Shown here piece by piece: positions 45,042 through 52,985 of a stretch of 64,000 nucleotides of DNA; within the stretch, counting starts at the first letter, position 1; each line of letters begins with the position of its first letter. Location of the stretch: assembly GCF_016908935.1 (NCBI RefSeq), contig NZ_JAFBEV010000015.1, positions 1-64,000 on the forward strand, in the 5' to 3' direction. The position numbers and the translations under genes are program-made. Under the pieces are notes generated by a model that did no database searches, was not told where the DNA came from, and worked only from the letters and a program-made list of their open reading frames with translations. Origin of the DNA: Sporolactobacillus spathodeae. Lineage in GTDB: Bacteria > Bacillota > Bacilli > Bacillales > Sporolactobacillaceae.

Positions 45042-46274
45042 TCAGAAAGCCCATAATCCCTGGCGGAACACTGGCTCCCAGCTGCCGTCCTCTTTTTGCC
45101 CATCTATATCTAGTTCCCCGGATCCGATCATGAAATCAACATGAACAAGACTGTCGTTAGCACCATGGGCATTTAATTCTTCACGTGTCATCTCCGTACC
45201 CCCATCGAGGCATGTCGGATAAGCTTTTCCAATTGCTAAGTGACAAGAGGCATTCTCATCAAATAGCGTCGTATAAAAAACTTTGCCTGAAGCAGAAATT
45301 GGCGAATCATTAGCTACAAGCGCGACTTCGCCAAGATAATGCGCGCCTTCGTCTGTCTCAACGATTTGACGAAGCACCTCTTCACCAGCATCGGCGTGTA
45401 GCTGCGTGATCCGGCCATCCTTAAACGTCAGTTCTATACCCTCGATGAGTGTTCCCGCATAGACGAGCGGTCGCGTGCTTCGCACGGTGCCATTGATTCC
45501 GGTCTTACTCGGCAAGGTATACACTTCCTCGGTTGGCATATTCGCCACGAAAGTCACACCATCCGTCGTCTCAGAAGCGCCGCCGTCCCAATGATATTGC
45601 GCGTCGAAACTGATTTCAAGGTCCGTGCCTGGTCCTTTGTAATGCAATTTGCGGAACTTCTTCTGATTAAGAACCGACTTTTTCTCTTCTAGATTCGCCA
45701 AATGCATTTTCCAGGCAGCCACCGGATCTGGCTGATTAACGCGCGTGAAGTTGAATATTTCCGACCATAAATCGTTTATCGCCGATTCACGGATTTTCCC
45801 AGGAAACATTTTTTTCGCCCATTCAGTGCTCGGATAGATTAGAATCGTCCAGCTCACCCGATCAGACATGCGAAAATCATAATACGTATGGAGCGCCTTC
45901 CAATAGGCATCTTGATCAGCAGCTACTTTCGCAGAATCAATACCGTCAGTCACTCCAATGCCCGTCGTTCGAATATCAATGCATGCCGCCCCGCCACGAA
46001 CCAAGTTTTCAAGATACTGCGCTTTCCACTGTGGGTAAACGCTTATTTCTTCCATTGAGGCATGCATCAGCCGAAGATGATCGAGTCCGTCATCCGTCCA
46101 ATTAAAATAAACCTGCCGCGCTCCGCGAAGATACGCTTTTTCCGTCACTAAACGGACAAGCGGACCCGCATCAACGGGTGCCTTAATGACCACATTCTGT
46201 CCCTTCTGAACATTGGCACCGACAGACACAGCTAATTCCGCATATTTCTCAAGACTCTGAGCAAAAGTTCTCAT
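45042..46274 (-). CDS. ampS: M29-family metallo-aminopeptidase
   Basis: 410-residue aminopeptidase of the AmpS/AmpT family. Metal-ligand regions are visible: MPTEEVYT (about 247), ETDEGAHYLGEVAL (about 312), FDENASCHLAIGKAYP (about 340) and SLVHVDFMIGS (about 378). It removes N-terminal residues from cytoplasmic peptides. ATG at 46274 follows AGGAGGG. Stands alone; a repeat copy begins right after its stop, with no separate terminator visible. Confidence 0.93.
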   Translation of the reverse strand: MRTFAQSLEKYAELAVSVGANVQKGQNVVIKAPVDAGPLVRLVTEKAYLRGARQVYFNWTDDGLDHLRLMHASMEEISVYPQWKAQYLENLVRGGAACIDIRTTGIGVTDGIDSAKVAADQDAYWKALHTYYDFRMSDRVSWTILIYPSTEWAKKMFPGKIRESAINDLWSEIFNFTRVNQPDPVAAWKMHLANLEEKKSVLNQKKFRKLHYKGPGTDLEISFDAQYHWDGGASETTDGVTFVANMPTEEVYTLPSKTGINGTVRSTRPLVYAGTLIEGIELTFKDGRITQLHADAGEEVLRQIVETDEGAHYLGEVALVANDSPISASGKVFYTTLFDENASCHLAIGKAYPTCLDGGTEMTREELNAHGANDSLVHVDFMIGSGELDIDGQKEDGSWEPVFRQGLWAF

Positions 46275-46338
46275 GATCGATCCCTCCTAGATACTATTTA
46301 AGGTTAATGGTTTGGTCTATTTCATTCATCTTGCTGGG

Positions 46339-46953
46339 TTACTTGCTTTTCTGATGGACGGAAAAAGAAACAATGTTTTGCGGCAGGTTAATCGTCTCCG
46401 CCCGCAGGTACAGTCCTTTCTGCACCTGAACACGAGTCAGATTCAGGTAGACTTGCTTTTTAGCCGGCTGAATGGCCACCCATTTGGGGAACTTTGTGCC
46501 ACTTTTGAGAAAGGCAAGTACTTCTTCATCCGGTAATTTGACATCACCCAATCGCACACCGGTTTCTTTCAAAATAATATCACCATTACTGACGACTGGT
46601 TCAAAGGATAATGAGAATGGGATACCGGTAAACAGTAGTTTATAGCTTCCTTTAAGGACAACCTGATCGCCAATTGCCACGTGATAACTCAGCCGTTTAT
46701 CACGATTGTCCGCAATTTGCTGATTAATCAAGCTTTGCAGCTGCTCCTTATTTGCCTGAACACTGAAAATCGCCCGATTCGTTTGACGATCGCTAAAATT
46801 TTGCGGTGTTCCACTGTCGCCAGAAAAGCCAGACGACAAATAATACAGGGCAATTCCTACAGTCGCCACCACCAAGAACAACAAGGTAAAGAAGGCGGCA
46901 CGCCATAGACTCGAACTTTTTCTGATCCTTGAGGATCGTCTCATTTCATTCAC
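46339..46953 (-). CDS. ypmS: YpmS-like membrane-anchored protein (DUF2140)
   Basis: 204 residues. One N-terminal helix (WRAAFFTLLFLVVATVGIALYYL, about 17-39) after a basic Arg/Ser stretch, then an extracytoplasmic domain with FSVQANKEQLQSLINQQIADN, LSYHVAIGDQVVLKGSYKLLFTGIPFSLSF and LPDEEVLAFLKSG, as in YpmS. Function unknown. GTG at 46953 has GGGGAG 9 nt upstream. It precedes ampS on the same strand (64 bp), so cotranscription is likely. Confidence 0.85.
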   Translation of the reverse strand: MNEMRRSSRIRKSSSLWRAAFFTLLFLVVATVGIALYYLSSGFSGDSGTPQNFSDRQTNRAIFSVQANKEQLQSLINQQIADNRDKRLSYHVAIGDQVVLKGSYKLLFTGIPFSLSFEPVVSNGDIILKETGVRLGDVKLPDEEVLAFLKSGTKFPKWVAIQPAKKQVYLNLTRVQVQKGLYLRAETINLPQNIVSFSVHQKSK

Positions 46954-47086
46954 AAATATTGGCTCCCCTCATCGCTCATCGTTAAGCAAATTTTAAACTA
47001 TATCCGTCAAAATTGAATAAACAGATACCCATTGGTGAACTCCTAGATAGGAAAGCTAGGTTTTTTTCATGGTCTGAATAAGAAAA

Positions 47087-47240
47087 ATAGGGTTCGCCAA
47101 ATCTTTTTTTGCAACAATGCGCTTCAGCTGCTCGCTTGCCGCGGGCGCCGCGCGTCTCTCAGACAGGCTAAATTCTGCGGGGTCTCACTTGGCTCGCTTT
47201 TCCCGCAGGCCATCCTGCGCCTTCGCTATTTTTTCTTATT
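47087..47240 (+). repeat. dispersed repeat copy
   Basis: GGTTCGCCAAATC and TTTTTTTGC, GCGCTTCAGCTGCTCGCTTGCCGCGGGCGCC, CTGCGGGGTCTCACTTGGCTCGC, TTTTCCCGCAGGCCATCCTGCGCC. Just upstream (47042-47068) CCTAG/CTAGG with TTTTTTT forms another small terminator-like hairpin. Confidence 0.85.
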
Positions 47241-47263
47241 AATTATTCCAAAAGGAGGCAATC

Positions 47264-47305
47264 ATGGATCAAGCACTTAATGGCTTTACGATTCATATAT
47301 TATAG
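47264..47305 (+). CDS. 13-codon mini-ORF with strong ribosome site, upstream of prsA
   Basis: AAAGGAGG, 5 nt, then ATG encoding MDQALNGFTIHIL and TAG. The ribosome site is as good as any in the window, yet the frame is tiny. It could be a leader peptide, or the remnant of a gene displaced by the neighbouring repeat. Lies 282 bp before prsA. Confidence 0.3.
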   Translation: MDQALNGFTIHIL

Positions 47306-47586
47306 ATCATTTACTCAGCAATTTGCGAGCAGTGATTTTCTCTCGTGTCTGCCACTCGCGCAGACGTCTGCCTCTCAATGGCTGTCATGAGAAAGTATCA
47401 GAAAGGAATTTATTTACCCATTATTTTGCATTTCCTCGCATTTGTTTGTGCTTTCGGTTAAAATAAACAAGGATGAAGCCGTGAGCAGGAAAACAATCAT
47501 CGAATTCCGGACAAGCAATGCGACGGATAAATACATGTTCCTGCGAAGGTTTTTATACGGGGACAAATATAATAGGAGTGGACAGA

Positions 47587-48465
47587 GTGAAGAAACTAAT
47601 CATTATTTTAGCCGCGGTTGTCGGCCTATCAAGCCTTGCAGCTTGTGGCAACAGCGGTGATAACGCTGCCGTTGTTGAAACCAAGAGCGGCAATATCACC
47701 AAACAAGAATTTTATGATGCATTAAAGAAACAGAGCGGCGAAACCGTGCTGCAGAACCTTGTTTATGAAAAACTGCTTGAGAAGAGCTACCCTGTGTCGC
47801 AAAAAGCGGTGAATGCCAAATACGATCAGGTTCGCAAAACATTCTCTACTGAAGCTCAATTTGAACAAGCTCTATCTTCAAACAGCCTGACGAAAAGTTC
47901 ATTCAAAAAACAAATTAAAGATTCGCTAATGATGACAAAGGCGCAGCAAGCTGGAGTTAAAGTCACCGACAAAGCATTGCAAAGCTATTACAACCAGAAT
48001 AAAATTCAGCTGACTGAGCTGAAGGCACGCCATATTCTTGTGAAGTCAAAGAAAACGGCACAGATGATCGAAAAGAAACTGAAGAGCGGCGCGGATTTTG
48101 CCACGCTCGCCAAAAAATATTCGATTGATACAGGTTCACAGGCTAAAGGCGGCGAACTTGGCTGGTTCAAACAGTCGACAATGGTTGCAGCCTTCAGCAA
48201 TGCCGCGATGAAATTGAAAGTCGGACAGATTAGCGCACCGGTTTACGCAAGCAGTGATGGCGGTTATCACATCATCAAACTTGAAGGCAAGCGCGATGAT
48301 TATAATAGTCTGAAGTCTTCCGTAAAAGACGCTTATCTTGCAAGCAAAGAAAAATCTCAAACTGCTGTCATGAACAGTTTGATTAAAAAAGCAAACATCA
48401 AAGTCAACGACAAGAGCTTCAAAAATTTGTTCAACAGTAGCTCAACGACGACAACTGCTCAATAA
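47587..48465 (+). CDS. prsA: foldase lipoprotein PrsA (peptidyl-prolyl isomerase)
   Basis: 292 residues. With the GTG at 47587 (AGGAG 8 nt upstream) the N-terminus is a lipoprotein signal: MKKLIIIL..GLSSLAAC, lipidated Cys20. The parvulin domain (about 134-230) contains LTELKARHILVKS, GADFATLAKKYSIDTGSQAKGGELGWF and VGQISAPVYASSDGGYHIIKL. It folds secreted proteins on the outer face of the membrane. The C-terminus is Ser/Thr-rich. The secretion-stress genes cssRS lie 2-5 kb away. The upstream frame to 47518 has no ribosome site. Confidence 0.95.
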   Translation: MKKLIIILAAVVGLSSLAACGNSGDNAAVVETKSGNITKQEFYDALKKQSGETVLQNLVYEKLLEKSYPVSQKAVNAKYDQVRKTFSTEAQFEQALSSNSLTKSSFKKQIKDSLMMTKAQQAGVKVTDKALQSYYNQNKIQLTELKARHILVKSKKTAQMIEKKLKSGADFATLAKKYSIDTGSQAKGGELGWFKQSTMVAAFSNAAMKLKVGQISAPVYASSDGGYHIIKLEGKRDDYNSLKSSVKDAYLASKEKSQTAVMNSLIKKANIKVNDKSFKNLFNSSSTTTTAQ

Positions 48466-48504
48466 GTCATTTTCTAAACTGAATCAACCCCATTTTAGAA
48501 ATAG

Positions 48505-48546
48505 GATGTCTCAAAGCCGATTTTTCGAGCTTGAGGCATCTTTTTT
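48505..48546 (+). terminator. terminator of prsA
   Basis: GATGTCTCAA pairs with TTGAGGCATC across a 16-nt loop, followed by TTTTTT. Confidence 0.9.
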
Positions 48547-48584
48547 GGTCACACGATGCCATGTTTCATTCAAGCATGTTAAGT

Positions 48585-48760
48585 AAGACTTGGCTACGCC
48601 AAGTCTTTTATTGCAAAAATTATGCTCCGGCTGCTCACTTGCCGCGGGCGCCGCGCGTCTCCTCAAACAGGCTGGAATCTGTGGGGGCTCACTTGGCTCG
48701 CTTCTCCCGCAAGGCGCCAGAGCACCTGCGCTGCATTTTTTCGTGCAGAATCTTATCCAT
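48585..48760 (+). repeat. dispersed repeat, complete copy
   Basis: ACTTGGCTACGCCAAGTC hairpin and TTTTATTGC, GCTCCGGCTGCTCACTTGCCGCGGGCGCC, CTCCTCAAACAGGCTGGAATC, TGTGGGGGCTCACTTGGCTCGC, TCTCCCGCAAGGCGCCAGAGC, GCTGCATTTTTTCGTGCAGAATC. It shows all blocks in order and is a good reference copy. Confidence 0.9.
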
Positions 48761-48770
48761 TCTCAAAAAA

Positions 48771-48802
48771 AAAGCGAAAGCGGGTCTAAATTGCTTTCGT
48801 TT
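48771..48802 (-). terminator. terminator overlapping the end of yhaL
   Basis: GCGAAAGC pairs with GCTTTCGT across the stop-codon region; on the minus strand CTTTTTTTTT follows. Confidence 0.7.
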
Positions 48803-49076
48803 TTTTCGCCTGTTTGCGCCGTTCTTTTTCATCTTGCATCCGCTTCATATAAACATCTCCCTGCTGTTCGTTCCATTGGTCATCAATGACTTGATCTTGC
48901 TTCGTCAATGCATAAGCTTGATAGCCACTGAAGAGAATACCGGCAATAACAAGATAAACCCACCAAGCAATATGGCTCATCCTGGTAAGGAGTGGACCGA
49001 TCAAACCGAATTGCTGCCCGATAAATAGCAGAAAAAGCAACGCCAATGCAAAAAGCGAGCGTTTGATCTGCTTCAT
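48786..49076 (-). CDS. yhaL: sporulation protein YhaL
   Basis: 96 residues. Two hydrophobic stretches (RSLFALALLFLLFIGQQFGLIG; WWVYLVIAGILFSGYQAY) and the conserved YhaL tail (VIDDQWNEQQGDVYMKRMQDEKERR). The Bacillus homologue is about 70 residues and begins around the second helix, so this one carries an extra N-terminal helix. ATG 49076 is 9 nt from AAGGAG; the in-frame ATG at 49085 overlaps it. Involved in sporulation, role undefined. It follows prsA in the opposite direction, in the same neighbourhood as in B. subtilis. Confidence 0.85.
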   Translation of the reverse strand: MKQIKRSLFALALLFLLFIGQQFGLIGPLLTRMSHIAWWVYLVIAGILFSGYQAYALTKQDQVIDDQWNEQQGDVYMKRMQDEKERRKQAKKTKAI

Positions 49077-49279
49077 TTCCTTCATCTCCTTTTTGGAAAT
49101 TCACAGATTGGCTTACCTGTCAGTTAACTTTATGTTTGAAACGGGACAAGTATGCAAAAATGAACCACATGTTTTGCAAGCGCCGCTTCAATTTTGCCAC
49201 AACACTAACGAAAGCTGCGTTGGAAAAATAAGTTTAAAGTCCATAAAAAAAAGCATCACAGTTATTAGCACTGGGATGC

Positions 49280-49463
49280 TCTCTGTTAAAGTCTGTTGTT
49301 GTTTTCAATCATTTATTTGGCATGTGTTCGCTTGCCGCGGGCGCTACCCTCGAGCCTCCTCGAATAGGCAATAATCTGCAAAGGAAAGTCTGGCACGCTG
49401 TTCCCGCAGGCCTCTCACACATTGTTTTGTTCGGCAAATCAACATTGAAATTTTACAGAGCCT
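49280..49463 (+). mobile_element. MITE-like copy, disrupts a small gene
   Basis: Left end CTCTGTTAAAGTCTGTTGTTG, right end ATTTTACAGAGCC. The interior is nearly identical to the element at 57261-57450 (TTCGCTTGCCGCGGGCGCT, CCTCGAGCCTCCTCGAATAGGC). A hairpin AGCATC/GATGCT at 49250-49280 adjoins it. Confidence 0.8.
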
Positions 49464-49637
49464 ATTATTAAAGGGCGAACACAGGGTAATAAACGAATGA
49501 ACAAACAACATCATTTTTAAAGGAATTAACGCATCGCGTTCCTCATCTTGTGTTTGTTCATCAAGAATAAGATTAAAGACTTTTTCTAAAATGGCATCTT
49601 CTTGTTCTTTCCGACTTAATTTCTTGTTTTTAAACAT
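49344..49637 (-). pseudogene. small gene truncated by the repeat element
   Basis: The frame encodes 97 residues. The first ~57 (MFKNKKLSRKEQEDAILEKV, then FNLILDEQTQDEERDALIPLKMML) look like a natural helical protein. The last ~40 (from about 49463 downward) are translated from the MITE copy. The start of the protein has the feel of small helical bacteriocin-immunity proteins, but that is only an impression. GGGAACTTCT lies before the ATG. Likely a remnant. Confidence 0.5.
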
Positions 49638-49776
49638 AGAAGTTCCCTATTCTTATTATGGAATGATAGAGCCACCAGCGGCTGAACTCAGTCATCAGTA
49701 CTGAGTGGGTGCAGAAACCATCGCCAGGCAAATTCGAGCTGGTTCAGGAAGCGATAAACCTTATGCTTTATCTAAA

Positions 49777-49832
49777 AGGGTGTCCTAGAGTCATCGATTA
49801 CAATCGATTTTCAGGCACCCTTCGCATCGTGT
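49777..49832 (-). terminator. imperfect terminator after yhaM
   Basis: AAGGGTG pairs with CACCCTT, with an inner CGATT/AATCG hairpin; the T-run is weak on the minus strand (CCCTTTTAG). Confidence 0.5.
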
Positions 49833-49839
49833 ATTCTAT

Positions 49840-50793
49840 TTACTCGTTTTCTGTTTCAAAAACGGGTCGGTACAGGCTACGGTTATTCATAGCAAAGAGC
49901 CGTTCAGAAAATTCCCCTGGGCGTGTTTTACGTAAGGCACGCGTCATGATGTTCATCTTCGCATCCAAATCATCAAGTACATGAAGGATTTCTGCTTCTT
50001 TAAACAACGGTGCCTTCGGACTGCCCCATTCTGGATTCTCATGGTGACTCAGCACCATATGCTGGAGCAGGAGCACTTCTTCCTTATCTTCCAGTTGAAG
50101 TTCCCGTGCCGCTTCGCCAATTTGGTCGACCATTATCGAAATATGGCCAAGCATATTGCCTTCAAGCGTATAAGTCGTGGCCGTAACACCGGATAATTCC
50201 TTCAATTTACCCATATCGTGCAAAATAATGCCAGCATATAACAGATCTTGATTCACTTCAGGATAAAGCTGAACGACAGATTTTGCCATATCAAGCATGC
50301 AGCAAACATGGTAGGCTAATCCGGAAAGAAAATTATGATGAATGCTCATCGCAGCTGGATAATCGAAAAATGCCTCTTGATTTTTTTTGAGCAGCGATCG
50401 GGTTAACCGTTGAATCACTGGATTTTTAATCTCAAAAAGATATTGTGTCACTTTTTCATTTAGTGCCTCTGCCGATAAAGGTGCCGACATAACAAGATTG
50501 GCTTTTACGACTTCATCCTGTTCGTTCGCCAAGCGAATGTTTCGGATCTTGAGTTGATTACGACCGCGAAATGTGGTCATGTCACCCTCAATCAAAACCA
50601 CCGCACCAACACTATAATTTTTCTCATCTTCATTAGAGATGCCCCAGAGTTTCGCTTCAACATCCCCCGTTTTATCTTGAAGGATAAGGGTCAGAAAAGG
50701 TTTCCCATTACTCGCCGTCCCCTTGCTGACATCCTTAATTAACAGAAATTCGTGGACCCGATCGCCCTCCTTGCAATATGCAATACCGCTCAC
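49840..50793 (-). CDS. yhaM: 3'-5' exoribonuclease YhaM
   Basis: 317 residues. An N-terminal OB-fold (about 10-90; [36 protein letters not shown]) binds nucleic acid, and an HD domain follows ([25 protein letters not shown] with the catalytic His-Asp near 190, [18 protein letters not shown]). Degrades short RNA ends and ssDNA. The stop of cssS and the GTG at 50793 overlap (GTGA), and AGGGAGG lies 6 nt before the GTG, so I prefer it to the ATG at 50799. Confidence 0.93.
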   Translation of the reverse strand: MSGIAYCKEGDRVHEFLLIKDVSKGTASNGKPFLTLILQDKTGDVEAKLWGISNEDEKNYSVGAVVLIEGDMTTFRGRNQLKIRNIRLANEQDEVVKANLVMSAPLSAEALNEKVTQYLFEIKNPVIQRLTRSLLKKNQEAFFDYPAAMSIHHNFLSGLAYHVCCMLDMAKSVVQLYPEVNQDLLYAGIILHDMGKLKELSGVTATTYTLEGNMLGHISIMVDQIGEAARELQLEDKEEVLLLQHMVLSHHENPEWGSPKAPLFKEAEILHVLDDLDAKMNIMTRALRKTRPGEFSERLFAMNNRSLYRPVFETENE

Positions 50794-52184
50794 TTCCATC
50801 CTCCCTTTCCTCTAACTCCATCATTTCTCCGCTGATCCGGTTTTTTCGGAATGCGAATAACGAAAGCAACCCCATTGTCAAGATTGTTAATCTCAATTTT
50901 CCCCTGATGTGCCGAGATAATCCGTTTGACAATCGCTAAACCAAGACCAAATTGGCCTTTTTTTCCTTTTTTAAAAGGCTCAAACAACGCTTGCTTCTCA
51001 GAATTTGGAATTGGCTGACCGTCATTTTTAATTGTAATCGTGGTCATTCCATTCCTCTGTTCTGCTGCAAGCCAAAGATTTTGCTTTGCGTAGCGTAAGC
51101 CGTTTTCAACCAAATTCTCAAGGACGACTTGCATCTGCTCCAAGTCTGCCCAAAGACGAACGGACTCACCGGAAACCTGAATTTTAATATCCGGGCGTTG
51201 GGTTATAAAACGTTGCTTGATGCGATCAGCGAGCGTGCCGAACACAACTTCCGTCAATTTCATTTGCTGATTACGCAGCGAATCAAAACGTGTAAAATAG
51301 ATCAGCTTGCGGACCCTTTTCTCCATCTGCTCTGATTCATGAATAATGACATCCATGGAATCGTTGATCGTGCCTCTCGGGAAAATGCCGTCTTTGACAG
51401 ATTGGGCATAGCTTTGCACAACCATAATCGGTGTTTTTAGCTCATGTGAGGCCTGCTGGAGAAAAACTTTCTGCGCATGATCATAATTGATCAAGTTCAG
51501 GCGCATCTTTTCGAATTGTGAAGATAATCGTTCGAATTCCTCATCGCCTTTCCACTCAAAAGGCTTTTCCCAATTCATCCGTGCAATTTCCTCAAAACGA
51601 CGTCCGAGAATATCAAGCGGACGTTTCAAATACCTTGCCAGCCAAAAAGCGATAACCAAACTGAGAATTCCAACCATAATGAAGATAAAAATCATCCGCC
51701 ACCAAAGCATATGCATCAACGTATTTGGATACGTATCCCACATAAAAGAGATGTAATAGCCGTTTCCGGAATTATCATCGATCCGTTTAATGACATAATA
51801 GAGTGTTGCACCCTTATATTGCACGGTATAATGACCGGATTCACTGTTCTGATGTTTCGCTTTTTGTAGCATTTCCCGGTAAATCGAAGGGGCAATCGGA
51901 TTTCCGTAAACCAATTGATTATTTTGATCGACCTGCAGATTTCCGACAACTTTTTCATCCTGCTGACGTAGCGCCCCGTCTTTTGCATTGCCAAAGCTGT
52001 AATCGCCTGGAAATTGATAGCCGTTTCTTTGCACCGATTCAATCGTTGCAAACGCATCTTCACTCAGCGCACTTTTTATCAAGAAAGGGTAAACAACAGC
52101 CATGATCAGCCCCATCAAGAAAATAAGAAAGGCAAATGAGAGCCAGATTCGTTTCGTCAACGTCCATTTGAGCCGGAACATCAA
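50790..52184 (-). CDS. cssS: secretion-stress sensor histidine kinase CssS
   Basis: 464-residue kinase. Helices at about 10-33 and 170-192 flank a ~135-residue extracellular sensor; then HAMP, the HisKA box [27 protein letters not shown] (His near 247), and the ATPase motifs [19 protein letters not shown] and [19 protein letters not shown]. The H-box region and the FKKGKKGxFGxGL stretch are strikingly CssS-like. It senses misfolded exported proteins. ATG 52184 overlaps the cssR stop by 4 bp. CssRS normally induces htrA-type proteases, which are not in this window. Confidence 0.85.
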   Translation of the reverse strand: MMFRLKWTLTKRIWLSFAFLIFLMGLIMAVVYPFLIKSALSEDAFATIESVQRNGYQFPGDYSFGNAKDGALRQQDEKVVGNLQVDQNNQLVYGNPIAPSIYREMLQKAKHQNSESGHYTVQYKGATLYYVIKRIDDNSGNGYYISFMWDTYPNTLMHMLWWRMIFIFIMVGILSLVIAFWLARYLKRPLDILGRRFEEIARMNWEKPFEWKGDEEFERLSSQFEKMRLNLINYDHAQKVFLQQASHELKTPIMVVQSYAQSVKDGIFPRGTINDSMDVIIHESEQMEKRVRKLIYFTRFDSLRNQQMKLTEVVFGTLADRIKQRFITQRPDIKIQVSGESVRLWADLEQMQVVLENLVENGLRYAKQNLWLAAEQRNGMTTITIKNDGQPIPNSEKQALFEPFKKGKKGQFGLGLAIVKRIISAHQGKIEINNLDNGVAFVIRIPKKPDQRRNDGVRGKGGWK

Positions 52185-52858
52185 GACACAACCCTGTAGC
52201 CGGAACCGTATACGGTTTCGAGCGATAACCGATTTAATTTTCGTCGAATTCTGCGAACAACGTCATCCACCGCACGATCGGATCCGACATAATCTTTTCC
52301 CCATACCTCTTCGAGAATATCACGTCTTGATTTAGCGACGTTCGCATTTTCAACGAGAAAGAGCAATACATCGAATTCTTTGGTGGTCAGTTCGATAGCA
52401 CCTTCGCCTTCATCGAAAACTTTGCGCTTGACCACATCAATTTGATATTTAGAAATCGTCAACCGGTTTTCATGAATGCCGCTCCCATAGACTCTGTGAA
52501 GCAATTTTTTAACACGAATAATTAATTCTCTGGGCATAAACGGTTTGGCTAAGTAGTCATCACTGCCAAGTTCGAGACCGATAATTTTATCCAAGTCCTG
52601 ATCGCGTGCCGAGATGAAAATAACTGGTTGTTCCGAATGATTCTCTTTTATTTTCTTAATTAAATCGTAGCCGTTCATCCCAGGAAGCATAATATCGAGA
52701 ATCCAAAGATGTACACCATTATGCATAAATTTGACTGCTTCCTCTGCGGTATGGAAAACGGATACGTTCCAGCCTTCCTTCTCCATATAGGCTTGAAGTA
52801 AAGAAGACAGACTTTCTTCATCTTCCACGAGGTTTATTTGAAAAATTGGTTCACCCAT
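52181..52858 (-). CDS. cssR: secretion-stress response regulator CssR
   Basis: 225-residue OmpR-type regulator. The receiver has the acidic pocket EDE near 12-14 and phospho-acceptor Asp55 (HLWILDIMLPGMNGYDLIK); FISARDQDLDKIIGLELGSDDYLAKPF follows closely the B. subtilis CssR sequence. The winged helix ends in [21 protein letters not shown]. The start at 52858 (AAGGATGAG upstream) replaces a longer frame to 52930. Lies between yhaN and cssS on the same strand. Confidence 0.87.
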   Translation of the reverse strand: MGEPIFQINLVEDEESLSSLLQAYMEKEGWNVSVFHTAEEAVKFMHNGVHLWILDIMLPGMNGYDLIKKIKENHSEQPVIFISARDQDLDKIIGLELGSDDYLAKPFMPRELIIRVKKLLHRVYGSGIHENRLTISKYQIDVVKRKVFDEGEGAIELTTKEFDVLLFLVENANVAKSRRDILEEVWGKDYVGSDRAVDDVVRRIRRKLNRLSLETVYGSGYRVVS

Positions 52859-52985
52859 AATCCACTCATCCTTATAGTTTACAGATTTCATGCGGGTTGC
52901 TTTACTTGAAATTATACCATGTAGCTGCATGCCGTGAATGTTCGTGAAGATTTTTCATAATCCGTGCCGAAAAGAGGCAACGAAT

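Noticed and set aside
49709-49984. 91-codon plus-strand frame
   Set aside because: Antisense to the end of yhaM and to its terminator; Arg/Ser-rich shadow composition.
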